Source: Kalmanozyma brasiliensis GHG001 (Eukaryota > Basidiomycota > Ustilaginomycetes > Ustilaginales). From it: a DNA stretch of 64,000 bases. The position numbers were made by a program, and so were the translations under genes. Below are positions 10,335 through 20,698 of this stretch, piece by piece. The stretch lies in NCBI RefSeq assembly GCF_000497045.1, contig NW_015961961.1:248001-312000 (forward strand), given 5' to 3'. Numbering within the stretch: position 1 is the stretch's first letter; every line of letters begins with the position of its first letter. The notes under the pieces are model-generated. The model was not told where the DNA came from. It made no database searches and saw only the letters and a program-made list of their open reading frames with translations.

Positions 10335-11374
10335 TTTGAGGGAGTTCCGAGAGTGAGGAACAGATGTCTGAAGGGATGAGTTGGTTGGACAGGGAAAAGA
10401 TCGAAGCTGCGCCGCTGATCAGGGTTGGTGTCTTTTATGGAGAGTCACCCACGCTGCCCAGAACCTAGACGAAGCCCTGCTTTCCTTTCAGAGTCACACG
10501 AGGCGGACTGAGGAGCGACAACGCACGTTCACTCAACCCCTGCCGCTCCCACCGCCGGTGAACGATGGACGAGCCTGAAAACGCTCCGAGCCGTAGGGTC
10601 CTTTAACAGCAATCCGGCCCATGCAAATGAGAGAAAGCTTTATTCGAGCTGGCGGGCCGAACGCCGTCCTGCAACCCCGCTCGTGTTTCAGACGCGGTGA
10701 GAAGGAGAAGGAAAAAAAGGCTCCGAGCTCGCCCCTCTTCGGCATCCACGCCTCTTTGTCGGCGCTTCTAGCGTGTGCAGCGCCCAAACTCAAAGCCATG
10801 CTATCCTAACCTGGCAAAGAGGTTTCTATGGCACCGGAGATGCATCTTGTCGAGCAGATTGAGGGCAGTTCGAGGTCTTCTCTGGGTGATAGGTACCGGC
10901 TAGTTGCTGTCTGCGGCATGGAATAGACTCGTCAGCCACGTGGGGCGACCTCGGAGGCTTTCGCCAAAACAGTCACCATGTTAGACCTCGTTTTCTTACC
11001 AACCTGAAAATTGGTCTCGATGCCTCGTGTCGAGATCGCAATTTGTGGAGGCATGAGAGCGCAATGTGACATCACCGAAATGCTCAGCTCGATGGGGCTT
11101 GCTCGTGGCTTTATTGATACGTTGGGACCGGGACCCTGAGCTCGCTCAGCGGCAGCTTGGCAGACGAGAGCGTGCACGCCGGCGAGCTGGCATTACTAAT
11201 GCGTCTCAGAGCCGGCATTGTCCTCACCTATTGATGAGCGAACCGTGTACAGCCGTGTTGAGCCGGAAGCGAGAGGGTTTGACACCTTATGACAGCAATC
11301 CCTTCAAGTGCTTGTGAGCCAAACCATCATCCCTTCTTGCTTGGCCACCATCACCTCCATCAAGCATCGCAAAC
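10335..11374. other. Intergenic: divergent promoters of the X325-like gene and the small mitochondrial protein gene
   Basis: The two flanking genes diverge from this region. No supported coding sequence or RNA gene was seen. Confidence 0.45.
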
Positions 11375-11791
11375 ATGTCTCTCCTCCGAACTCAATTTGC
11401 TTCGCTGCGCGTCGCCGCCTCGTCCGCTTCGATCGCTGGCCGTCGCACCCTCCTCACTACTGCTGTAAGTCCTTATCACACCATGCCTCCTCTCCATTCC
11501 ACTGCGTACTGATTCAACCCTTGTCTCTCTTCATTGTTGGATTGGCAGGTTCGACGCACGGACGATCCCCGTGTGCTCAACAAGGACACCCACTCCGGTG
11601 CATCCGTCAAGGCGGACAAGCACTCGAAAGACCCCAAGACGCTGCAGAAGGAGACTGCCGAGTCGGCCAACCAGGGCTCTTCGTCTAGCGGCGCAAAGGA
11701 TCGCCCGACTCACTCGGAGGACGCAGTGCACGGCGAGAAGCACGGCAAGTCGCCCGAACAGCTCCAGAAGGAGACCGCTAACAAGACTTAA
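11375..11791 (+). CDS. Small probable mitochondrial protein, two exons, function unknown
   Basis: Exon 1 is 11375-11464 (30 codons) and exon 2 is 11549-11791, joined across an 84-nt intron with donor GTAAGT and acceptor GGCAG. The 110-residue product starts with an Arg/Ser/Ala-rich amphipathic segment (1-33, ending RRTLLTTAVRRT) that looks like a mitochondrial presequence with no acidic residues. The rest is hydrophilic and contains two copies of a short motif, KDPKTLQKETAE (57-68) and KSPEQLQKETAN (97-108), each followed or preceded by His/Lys/Asp-rich sequence. No domain was recognised. The gene is convergent with the Flo8-like gene, 151 bases apart. The splice model is supported because exon 2 continues the frame and the presequence would otherwise be lost. 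Confidence 0.72.
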
Positions 11792-11942
11792 GCCTCTGCA
11801 ATCACCTCGCATACTCAATAGCCTTTGCCAATCCAACAAAGTTTCACACGACACTCAGCGCGGACACGGACGAATCTGAAAGAGATTGGGATTTCGAAGA
11901 GTGTCATATCCGTTGCGCATCCAGTCGATGAGGGAAAGGATT

Positions 11943-13637
11943 CTAGAAGCTCCCCACGTCGCCCAATTGCCTCGCCAACGCCGAAGCCTCGTCGTGCGCC
12001 AACAATGGTTGGCTCAGCAGAACGTTGAAGTCGTACTCGTCGAATGGCATCGCTGGTGCGCCTGCAACGGCGTTGGGCGCAAAGAACTTGGCTTGGGACG
12101 CGGGATGAATCGGCTTGAGACCCACCGTGTTTTCGAGCGGTCGTGTATTCAGGTGTGTGTCGCTCAGCGGGGTCGCGTATGGCAAAGACTGCAACTGGCG
12201 TGGCTCTTGCGCGTACATCTGCCGCCGCGTGTATGAGTCGTGAGCGGTCGACAGCGCTATGGCTTGCTGCGACTGCTGTGGCGGCGGTATGTTACTATGT
12301 CGCTCGACGGCGGGCCACTCTGCGATTGGGCTCATCGACGGTGGAGCAGCAGCGAGGCCCGACGCGTGCGGTATCCTGTGCGGACTACTATCAACGCCCG
12401 AAGAGGACAGCCGGAGTGTCGCTGGCGCGCCCATTGCATAGGCTTCAGAGGGCGTGGGCGCGCTCGATGCCGGACTGGGCTGCTGTATGACTGGATGCGG
12501 GGAGACGTGCGTTAATGGCATCCCACCAACGCTCGCTAGTGTCAGTGGCGAAGGCACACTCGGCACCGAGGGCACGGATGGGTACGATAGCCTTCGTATC
12601 GATTGTGCTGGTGCTTGCGTCGCATGCAAAGGTATTGACCGGCTATCTTGACCGACGCCGCCGACTTGTCTGTTTGGATTCGGATCATGCGAGGCGGTCG
12701 GTGAGAACTTTCTCTTCTGACCTGCGCCATTGGCATACCCGTCCACGGCCGTTGGTCTGGGCTGCGTCCTCGCGGACGAATTGACAAGCAGCGCTTTTGG
12801 CGGCTGGATCCCATGCAGCTGCGCCAGCTTGACCTGTGCATCTGTATGAGCTGTCTGCAGCCGATTCAGGCGCTTTGCGAGCGCCTGCTGCTGCTTTGCG
12901 TCGAGCTGATCAACACGCTTGCCACCGAAACCCATCATATCCATGCACTGCTGGATGACCACCAGGCTCGCGGGGCGAATGAGGCCGAGCGTGCGGCTCA
13001 CGTCCAGGTCGAGCTGTGGGAGGGTCGAGATGGAGGACCGTCGTCGCTGTCGCTGTTGAGGTGGGGCTAGGGGTAGGAAAGATGAGCTCGAGGATGCGGA
13101 CGAAGGGGACGCTAAAGAGAAGGGGGCTGTGCCGAGTGTGTCCTGGTGTGGGGCTGACGGTCGTCTTCCGTGTGCTGGGTGCTGCTGAGCTATTGAGTGA
13201 TGTTGCTGCATCTGATGCCCATTTGCAAAGACACTCGTAGGCCCAGCGTTGGGGACGACCATCTGCGCTCTTGCACACTCGCTGGCTGCCATCCTCGCCT
13301 CTGGCATCACAGAAGCTCGACTAACAACGTAAACTCGTGCATCCTCCGCCAAGCCGCCATTCACATCCACACCCGCCTCGTCCGCCCTCGATGCAAAGAT
13401 GTCCCAGAACACCACCCACCACTCGAAGAGCAGACTCTGCGGCGCATCGATGGGCACTTGGCGGCTCGGTTCGAGACCTGCTTCGCCGCTCAGAGCCTGT
13501 GCCGCTTGCGAGTAACCTCGTTTGTGCAGGTAATCGCGGAGGTAGATGTGGAGCATCTGATCGCCGTCCCATGGTCCCGGCTGTGGCGTTGGTTGGGAGC
13601 CTTTGCTGCTGTGCTGCTGCCCATATTGCTGGTCCAT
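11943..13637 (-). CDS. FLO8: Flo8-like LisH-domain transcriptional regulator
   Basis: 564 residues. The N-terminus carries a LisH motif (about 26-55: MLHIYLRDYLHKRGYSQAAQAL) followed by the Trp-rich segment typical of Flo8/LUFS proteins, IDAPQSLLFEWWVVFWDIF (about 63-81). These proteins act downstream of cAMP/PKA in filamentation and adhesion in fungi. The remainder is Gln/Ser/Pro/His-rich low complexity with a basic patch near KRKFS and a histidine/glutamine-rich region, typical of fungal activators. Start at 13637 is the first Met of the frame and lies just before the LisH motif. The C-terminus ends QLGDVGSF. Single exon. The family call rests on the N-terminal 85 residues only. Confidence 0.8.
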   Translation of the reverse strand: MDQQYGQQHSSKGSQPTPQPGPWDGDQMLHIYLRDYLHKRGYSQAAQALSGEAGLEPSRQVPIDAPQSLLFEWWVVFWDIFASRADEAGVDVNGGLAEDARVYVVSRASVMPEARMAASECARAQMVVPNAGPTSVFANGHQMQQHHSIAQQHPAHGRRPSAPHQDTLGTAPFSLASPSSASSSSSFLPLAPPQQRQRRRSSISTLPQLDLDVSRTLGLIRPASLVVIQQCMDMMGFGGKRVDQLDAKQQQALAKRLNRLQTAHTDAQVKLAQLHGIQPPKALLVNSSARTQPRPTAVDGYANGAGQKRKFSPTASHDPNPNRQVGGVGQDSRSIPLHATQAPAQSIRRLSYPSVPSVPSVPSPLTLASVGGMPLTHVSPHPVIQQPSPASSAPTPSEAYAMGAPATLRLSSSGVDSSPHRIPHASGLAAAPPSMSPIAEWPAVERHSNIPPPQQSQQAIALSTAHDSYTRRQMYAQEPRQLQSLPYATPLSDTHLNTRPLENTVGLKPIHPASQAKFFAPNAVAGAPAMPFDEYDFNVLLSQPLLAHDEASALARQLGDVGSF

Positions 13638-15316
13638 GGTCTGCTGAGCGTGGGAGCGCGCGATTGCCGATCTTGGGAGACTGGATAAGGTGGGCTAGTA
13701 CAATCGTGTCGTGGTGTTGCGAGGGCTATATTCCTTGTTTGATGGGATGCATAAGATCGCTGAAGTGCTTCCGATAAGATGAGAACGAGGCAAGAAAGAG
13801 AGATCCGTGTGACCAGGTCACGCAAGCCGTGAAGTGCTTGCGCCCGTACTTGAGATCTCCATCGCGCGCAGAGACAGGGTGGTGGGGTTGAGAACGGAAG
13901 GAGGAGGGATGACGGAGTGGCGAGTTCCACAGAGCCGGTGGCGAGAATAGCACGAGCTTGTGGAAAGGGAAGGAGAGGGTAGCCAAAGGATCAGCAGGGT
14001 CAAAGTCGCAGCCTGTTCGCATGCACAAAGCTGCAAGCAAGCATGCGCATGCAGCTGTGCAGCTGATTGTGGTGCATCTTGGGTTCCCGAGGTCCGTCCA
14101 CGCCTGCAGCCACAGTCTCAACTGAACTCAGCCAGAGCCAGAGACTCTCGTATCCGACCCCAGCTCATCGAAGCTCACTCTCACGCCCCTCAGCTGCTAC
14201 GAGCTTTACTGAGCTTGCCGCGACGAGCAGCTCCGAGGTGGGAAGGACAAAGCAAACGGGTAGGCACATGATTGATCCATGTGCGCAATTTTGCCGAGAT
14301 CGAATTTGTGACAGGCGGAAGACTGCGTCCCAAGGCAACGGTTGCACAAAGGGGCCAAAGCGTGGAAAGGAAGACGCGCTCGTCGATGCGTCCATCTCTC
14401 TTGCGGCAGAAGGCAAGGCTGCAGTCGGAGTGGCCGCTGCCTCACTCATGATTGCGCATGAGTGGATCACTCTGCCTGCCGGCTGGGGTCCAATTTGCGC
14501 CCCGTTCCAGCGTGGGGGCAGACAGGCAGAAACCACGAAGAGGAATCTGTGAATCAGAGTTGAGTCGGAGCCCAAATGGAGCCAAGCCAAGTCAGCCAGC
14601 CGCCTGGGAACGCCCTTTCTTCCCCTCTTGGCGCGTTCTCATTCGTTCCTTGCTCATCCGATCCCGGTCGATAGAGAATGCCAGAAAGCGCTGCAGCCGA
14701 ATCCAGTTCCAAGTTCATGGCGGACGCCACAACGCTGTGGTCTCCTTGTTCTCAGCCTTTCTGTGCGTCTCAGAGCTGCTGACGTCGAGGTCATCGTTCC
14801 GAAGAATAGCGCATCCGAGGTTGCGACAGCCAGCTCGCTTGCAGTGAAAAGAATGGCGGCTAGAGGCATCCGATTCAACGCGCCTCTTTTTGCTTTTGCC
14901 GAGCGCGGGTGACCCACAATCCACGCACACGTCTCCCGAGAAATTGGCGCCTTTTCCACTGTTTCGGTCGCGCCAGACAGAACCAGAGAGGTTCGACAAA
15001 GGCTGGCTGCAGGCTCTTTCACCCTCTTTTCCGACTCCAGCCCGGGCGGCTGAATCTCGTCGGTGCGACGCCTTCAGCCATTGGCTGCGGTCTGCAGTCT
15101 GGCTCTCACTGGTCCGAACAACGAAAGCATCCGGAGCGACCAGGACAATGCACAAGAGTGAACAAGAGTTCGGCGAAAAAGCCACTTCGCGCAAAGGCAT
15201 CCATTGTTGTGGGAAGGGCGAGCACGCGCTTTCTCCGTCTTCGATCGACGCCTCGTCGTTTCCGCGGAATCGGCTCATCGTCCCGGCCTCGTCGACGCGG
15301 CCCGAATCATCGTAGC
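13638..15316. other. Intergenic: FLO8-like upstream region and VPS9 downstream region
   Basis: About 1.7 kb with only short overlapping reading frames on both strands and no recognisable protein. A long promoter is common for Flo8-class regulators, but no specific element could be identified by eye. Confidence 0.45.
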
Positions 15317-18300
15317 CTAGTGCATCTCCAACAATCGATCGATGGCAGTCTCGACATTGCCTTCGCATCCCTGCAGCACCATCTGGATCACGCTGTCATC
15401 CACTGTCGGGAAGATCGACTTGAGCGTCTCGACACTCGCCGAGTTCTGTGCTGCTTCATCCACCTGCACCGCATTCTGAGCCTCTTGGTCCATCAGGGAG
15501 CGGTGAATCGCTTGCTCGGTCTGGGCGTGCTCGTAGGCGATCTCTTCGCGGCGACCGGCTTGCAGTCGGCCCTGTTCGTCTCCCGCTCGACGCGACGGCG
15601 TGCCTGCAAAGTTGTCGTCGAAGCCATGGCCAATGTCCTGCTGCATCTGACGGCGCTGGCGGTGCTGTTCTGCTGTTGCTGAGTTGGAAAACATTCGCGA
15701 ACGATCAACGTCGTCATCATCGTCGTCGTCGGCTTCGTCGTTGTAGTAGTCTGCGTCGCGCTGGCTTTGGTCGCTGCCCCTAGAAGTTGCCATCAGATGG
15801 CGTCTGCCTGCCGCCTCGTCGTCGTACGCGACATCGTCGATGGAGTAGTCTGTCGGCCGCGGTTTGGGTCGTGAGAGGCGAGAAGGTACGTCCGGCGCTC
15901 CTCCTGCAGGACCACTCGCGTAGGGGTGAAAGCCGTCTTGCATTCGATCATCTGTCGGCGGTGTCTGGGGATCATCGCCGAGGAAAGGCATCGATCTGCG
16001 TCCGCCTTGCTGCCCAGGGTACCCCGCAGCTCTTCCTTGAGTCGCATTCTTGGGGGCGTCGAGCGAGCCAAAGAGACCGCCGAACAGCTTCGGCCTGGAC
16101 GTCGATGCTGTGATGGTACTGGATCCAGGTGAGGCGGGCGGTGCCGGCGAATTCTGTCTCTCGGTGGATGCGCCACTGTCATTGTTGCTCGGCGTACGGA
16201 TGCCTTCAATGCCTTCATTGATCAGCCTGCCGAGCGCACCCATGGGACGGCTGAGACCGGTTCGTGCAGCCTCGCCTGTCCGAAGGAAGAAGGCACGCGT
16301 ATCATCGGCAAGCGAAGCGGCGACGGGTGTAAAGGGAAGTGGCTTAGCAGCCTCCTCACCCGGCCCAGATGGCGCCGAAACGCTTGCACCACTGACACTG
16401 CGTTGATATTTAGGGTAGCCGAAGGATGGTTGTGCTTCCTTGGGCGGTGGTGTAGTGGGTCGCGCAAGAAAGCTTGCTTCCGATGCTGCCGATCCTGATG
16501 CTGCCGCGGCGGCGGCTGATGGCTCAGGTTCGGGCAGCGAAGCCATAGCTTCCTCCACCTTCTTCTCGAACTCTTCCTGCGTGATGCTGCTGAGCGAGGT
16601 GTAGTCCATGGTCTCGATGAAGGCGATGGCACCCTGCAGACTCGACAGGTAGTAGCCCGACTCGCTCGAGAGACGATCAGGGTTGCGGAAGCGGCTGATG
16701 TACTCGACGTTCGAGATGAGATGTTCCGGGTTGGCTTTGAGCACGACAAAGATGAGCACAGGAATGAAGTTGTCGGCGCTCTCCTGCGTGGACAGGTGTC
16801 GGATCATGCCAAAGATGACTTTGCAGGCATTGAGAATGCAGATGAGCTTGTCGCGAGGTGCCTTATAGTGGTTGATCTTGAGGAGTTCCTGGATAGAAAA
16901 TTCGATGAAGCCACGGGAATGGTCTCCCACCGGTACGTCGAGGTGCTCTTCGCTCAACCAGCCAAAGAGGCCGATGCGCTGCCTCAAGACCCTGTCGCGT
17001 TCCAGATCGTCCGTCTGAACCGCCCATCGTCCTTCCTTTTGCACAGCAGGCGTGAACGTATACGGGTAGAGACGGTTCATGACAAGCTTCTCCATGGCCT
17101 CCTTGGCGTTCTCGAAGTCGGTGTCGCCGAGGTTCTTCCAGATGTCGCATTCCTGCATGCGTGCGGCGATGAAGTCGAGAAAGTCAAAGATGAGTTTGAC
17201 CTGGTCCTGAGTTCGGTAGGGCTTTTTGGAGAAGCCCTTGATGAAGCTGCGGACATACTCGCCAACGGGCTGGGCGCTTCTGTGCTTCATCTGCTCAAGG
17301 AAGCGGTTGAAATCGAAGGGACGCTCTTCGCTCGCCTGTGTGGTGGGCGGGGGACCATTGCCGATGCTAATGCCACCGCGGGGCGTCGCTTTGCTTTGCT
17401 CGTCAACTGCGCCCTTCTCGTTGATGGCTGCAGCGTTGTCTCTGGTCTCCGTCGACGATCCTGCCGCGTCTTGCGTCTTTGCCTCGTCCCTTATGGCTTG
17501 CTTCTCGACATCGTCAGAGCTGCTTCCGACCTCGCCCTTCGTCACAGCAGTATCTGGATTCTTGGATGGAGTCGAGACTCGCTGAGGTGTGTCGGAGGAG
17601 GTGCGCAGCGCTGGCGAGTCTCGACCAAAGGCGTGCGCAACGGCTGCTACGTCCTGCGGGCCGGCAAGCACTTCTCGACTCCGTCGCGTCTGCGATTGCG
17701 AAGCTGGCGTCGACGGTCTGTCAGGCGAAGCAATGTTCCGCGCGAACAGTGCAGGTCGAGTTTCTGGCGCTTTGTCAGGCGTTCGTGGCGGATCGTCTTT
17801 GCTGGGCAGGATCGGTGGTGGTGACGAGGCGCTCTCTTCCGGCTGGGGCGGAGACTTGAGCGGTGTGGGCTGCTCGCTGGACTGGGGTGCAACATTCGTC
17901 GGCTGATCCGTGACCTGATCGTGGCTTGCTATTGTGGCGTGGTGTGCTTGTGTCAATGCTGTGCTCTCCTCTTGCTTTGCATCGCCCAGCAAGGCAGATG
18001 TCGGAGCTTCCGATGTCGAGCCCAGTTTTGGTGGCTCAGTCTCGTCGGTGGTCCCGATCGCTTTCTCAGCGTCGTCTTGCTGAGCTGTCACATCTGTGCT
18101 GGTCTCCACCTTTCCAGCTTCAGCCTCCTCCGCGTCCCTGTCTTCGTGCTCGCCGGTCGTTTCCGCTTTTGGCTTTGTCACCGGTTCTGTGACCGTGTCC
18201 GAGCTGGTGATGTCGGTCTTTCCGCCCTCAGTTTCGGTAGGGCCGAGGTCGAGCTTGTCCACCTCATCGGCGAGAGCTGCTTCTGATTTCGACTGTGCTG

Positions 18301-18457
18301 ATGCTGCTGAGCTTGCTCTCTCGTCAGTTGCTGCTTCGTCTCCTACTGACGGCTTATCAACATGGTCGGAAGCGACCGCCGATGCGATCCGATCTGACGT
18401 GCTGTCGGCCGCTTTGTCGGAGATGGACGAAGTGACATCCTCTCTTGACAAAGACAT
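15317..18457 (-). CDS. VPS9: Vps9-type Rab5 guanine-nucleotide exchange factor with CUE domain
   Basis: Activates Rab5-class GTPases (Vps21) on early endosomes. 1046 residues: a long acidic Ser/Thr/Glu/Asp-rich disordered arm (1-375), a helical-bundle plus VPS9 catalytic domain (about 378-635), a second Ser/Pro-rich disordered region, and a C-terminal ubiquitin-binding CUE domain (about 1007-1046, with the FP pair in KSIFP and the LL pair in DRLLEMH). The catalytic signature SADNFIPVLIFVVLKANPEH (about 560-579) has the Asp and Pro known to drive exchange, followed by SNVEYISRFR with the conserved Tyr. Yeast Vps9 is only about 450 residues, so both disordered arms are expansions. Single exon; start is the first Met of the frame. 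Confidence 0.94.
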   Translation of the reverse strand: MSLSREDVTSSISDKAADSTSDRIASAVASDHVDKPSVGDEAATDERASSAASAQSKSEAALADEVDKLDLGPTETEGGKTDITSSDTVTEPVTKPKAETTGEHEDRDAEEAEAGKVETSTDVTAQQDDAEKAIGTTDETEPPKLGSTSEAPTSALLGDAKQEESTALTQAHHATIASHDQVTDQPTNVAPQSSEQPTPLKSPPQPEESASSPPPILPSKDDPPRTPDKAPETRPALFARNIASPDRPSTPASQSQTRRSREVLAGPQDVAAVAHAFGRDSPALRTSSDTPQRVSTPSKNPDTAVTKGEVGSSSDDVEKQAIRDEAKTQDAAGSSTETRDNAAAINEKGAVDEQSKATPRGGISIGNGPPPTTQASEERPFDFNRFLEQMKHRSAQPVGEYVRSFIKGFSKKPYRTQDQVKLIFDFLDFIAARMQECDIWKNLGDTDFENAKEAMEKLVMNRLYPYTFTPAVQKEGRWAVQTDDLERDRVLRQRIGLFGWLSEEHLDVPVGDHSRGFIEFSIQELLKINHYKAPRDKLICILNACKVIFGMIRHLSTQESADNFIPVLIFVVLKANPEHLISNVEYISRFRNPDRLSSESGYYLSSLQGAIAFIETMDYTSLSSITQEEFEKKVEEAMASLPEPEPSAAAAAASGSAASEASFLARPTTPPPKEAQPSFGYPKYQRSVSGASVSAPSGPGEEAAKPLPFTPVAASLADDTRAFFLRTGEAARTGLSRPMGALGRLINEGIEGIRTPSNNDSGASTERQNSPAPPASPGSSTITASTSRPKLFGGLFGSLDAPKNATQGRAAGYPGQQGGRRSMPFLGDDPQTPPTDDRMQDGFHPYASGPAGGAPDVPSRLSRPKPRPTDYSIDDVAYDDEAAGRRHLMATSRGSDQSQRDADYYNDEADDDDDDDVDRSRMFSNSATAEQHRQRRQMQQDIGHGFDDNFAGTPSRRAGDEQGRLQAGRREEIAYEHAQTEQAIHRSLMDQEAQNAVQVDEAAQNSASVETLKSIFPTVDDSVIQMVLQGCEGNVETAIDRLLEMH

Positions 18458-18933
18458 GGTGTTACTTCGTGCTCTCCAGCAACGGAGTCAGGATGCTTGC
18501 GTGTTGAGGGTCGTAGCGAAGGACAGATCGATGAAACATGGAAATACGGAAGTGTTGGTTTCGAGCTCGCGCCTGGTGCGTGCGTGTGTCCAAAAAAAAT
18601 CACCGCACGTCCCCTGCGTGTCCAGGCCGCGTAAAAGATGCGGTTCACGGCTGCAGTCTGCAGGGCGACCATACCATACGTGCTTGCCGAACGCCATGCG
18701 CTTGCCTCTCGTCGACCATTCAAAGCGAGGGCTCGTGCTCAACGACGACAACTTCGGAGCGCGATGATGTCGCACTGGGCACAATGTCACGTAGGTTTCA
18801 CTCCAGCTAGATCGACCATGACCTCCCTCTCACGTGTTCATGCGAATCGCCGCAAGCTTGACCACACAATGCGTACAATAGACTTGATTGATCTCGTAAA
18901 AGGAGGCTGTAGTGTCGACAAGAGGCCATGCGT
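18458..18933. other. Intergenic: VPS9 promoter and CTR downstream region
   Basis: About 480 bases with no supported coding sequence. Confidence 0.45.
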
Positions 18934-19871
18934 CTACACACAACAAGCTCCAGACCCGTAGCCATGTTCAGGCAGCGTCACGACGTGGCGCTTTAGATGG
19001 TTGCCGTCGTCCGACCCGCTCGACAGGCTCGACGCGTCTTTGCCGCCATCAGGCTGGCAACAGGGCGAGGCCGTCGCACCTGTCTGACCGCCCGCCATGA
19101 CTTCAGGCTCTGCAGCGTATCCATGACCCAGCTGGTCCACATCGAGGAGATGCGAAGACCCGAGCGTGTCCCATGTCGAGAAGAAGTGTCCAAAGACACC
19201 GCCGAGGACAATGGCGATGATGATGTAGCCGTTGAACGTCATTGCGATCAGCATGATGAGGTACTGTTGGGGCGAGGCGGTTGGGCAAAGAAAGGCGAGT
19301 CAGCGTTGCACCTTTGCGAGGCAAGGGTAATCAGACGAGGTTTCACACTTACAGCGCCGGTGAATTGCACCCCGTACAAGAGCGAACGCAGCAATTGCTG
19401 CCACATCTTAGGGCGGAAGCGCATCGAGTCCAAAGCGGCTTGACGGCAGCCAGATCGGCCAGCAGGGATGCCAAAGAAGATCGTGTCGAGGTGTTCCAGC
19501 TTCTGACTCAATGTCGATCTGTCCTGCGATGGCTCTGCCTCGGCCAGACGGGCCGCCATCTCGGCCTTGAGGTGCTGCGTGCGACGTCGGCTCTCCTTGC
19601 GCTGCACCATCGCTCGCTCGAGGATCCATCGATCAAACTCGCGACTCCATCTGCGAACTGTCTCGATCAGGAACACCATCAAGAAGACGCCGATGCAGGT
19701 GCCGGCGAACTGTGCTTCTGTGCGGATGTGCCACGACGAGGTGAGAACACAGGTGTTGATCGTCTGCCAGTTGCCGAGCATGTTCATCGAGCAGGCGCTC
19801 GAGGTCGAGTCCCCCATGCCTGACATGCCAGACATGCCTGACATGCTTGAATGGCCTCCGTGCGAAGTCAT
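18934..19871 (-). CDS. Ctr-family high-affinity copper transporter
   Basis: Imports Cu(I) as a trimeric channel. Exon 1 is 19871-19353 and exon 2 is 19263-18934, joined across an 89-nt intron (donor GTAAGT, acceptor ACAG), giving 282 residues. The extracellular N-terminus has a Met-rich array (M10, M13, M16, M19 spaced by three in SGM repeats, then CSMNM). TM1 is about 53-73, followed by a long charged cytosolic loop. TM2 carries the selectivity motif MLIAM (Met177 and Met181, MxxxM), and TM3 carries G194xxxG198 for helix packing. The C-terminal tail has two Cys pairs, CCQ and the terminal GACCV, which fit Cu(I) hand-off. The intron falls four codons before the MxxxM motif, and the spliced product is needed to keep TM2 intact. 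Confidence 0.93.
19810..19846 (-). repeat. Short in-frame repeat encoding Met-Ser-Gly copper-binding array
   Basis: Nine-base units (variants of CATGCCTGA on the plus strand) repeat about four times and encode Met-Ser-Gly triplets in the transporter N-terminus. Slippage here would change the number of Met ligands. Confidence 0.7.
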
Positions 19872-20698
19872 CTTTCAAGACGGTGAGCCTGCGGAGCTGG
19901 TTGGATTGCTGGACAGGACGTTTGGGTTGGGTCGAGTTTGATGAGCGGCTCGGAATCTTTATAGAGGATTATGCTTGGAGTGCGGCCTATTTGCAGATGG
20001 CAGTTGCAGGTTGAGTGAGATGCGGGAGTTGACTAAAGATGCCGTTGCTCTCAAGAGTCCAGAGAGAAGATGGAGCAAAAGGAGCCGAGGTGAGATGAAG
20101 CGATGCTGAGCTCGGCGGACAAGGCGGGTTGGTCTCGAGTCGGTTGAAGGTGGCAGACGAAGGGACAGATGGTAAGTCGTCGAGGTGATGTGGGTCTTGA
20201 AGGGTTGCGCCTCTTCCATGTTCACCTTCTAAGAGGCTCAAGCGGTGGGTCGTTGCAGAGAAGGCGCCGAGCGCGAACTCGACTGACTCGGAGCCTTTTT
20301 CCATCTGTCTGCAGATCCTCTCTCTCTCTCGGAGCGTTTTTTCGGAACAGACGAAAAGGGCGCGAGCCGGCCCAGCGGCACCCTACAAAACTCGCCGACT
20401 TCTGGCCAGCGCCAAGCTCAGACGCTCAAGCTCGCTGCGTTTCTGATTTGAGCCTCGACGCTCGTTAGCGCAATTCAGCCACCACCCATCGAGACGGTCT
20501 TCGCGTCGCACCCTGGAAAGGTCGATCCCGACCTCTCGGCTCGTCCGGTGCGAGTAAGTCGTAGTGTCATGTTCGTTCATGCGGTGAAGTGTACATTTGA
20601 TTGAACAGCGAGCTGATGGCGTCGGATGCGCATGCTGCGGATGAGTGGGTTGCCTCTGCGGATTGGAGTGTGATCGGCGTTGGCTTGGGGTGCGTAGT
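19872..20698. other. Intergenic: CTR promoter and downstream region of the coiled-coil gene
   Basis: No supported gene. Upstream of the copper transporter the plus-strand string ATCTTTATAGAGG around 19955 contains a TTTATA core and could serve as a TATA-like element when read on either strand; this is weak. Confidence 0.4.
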
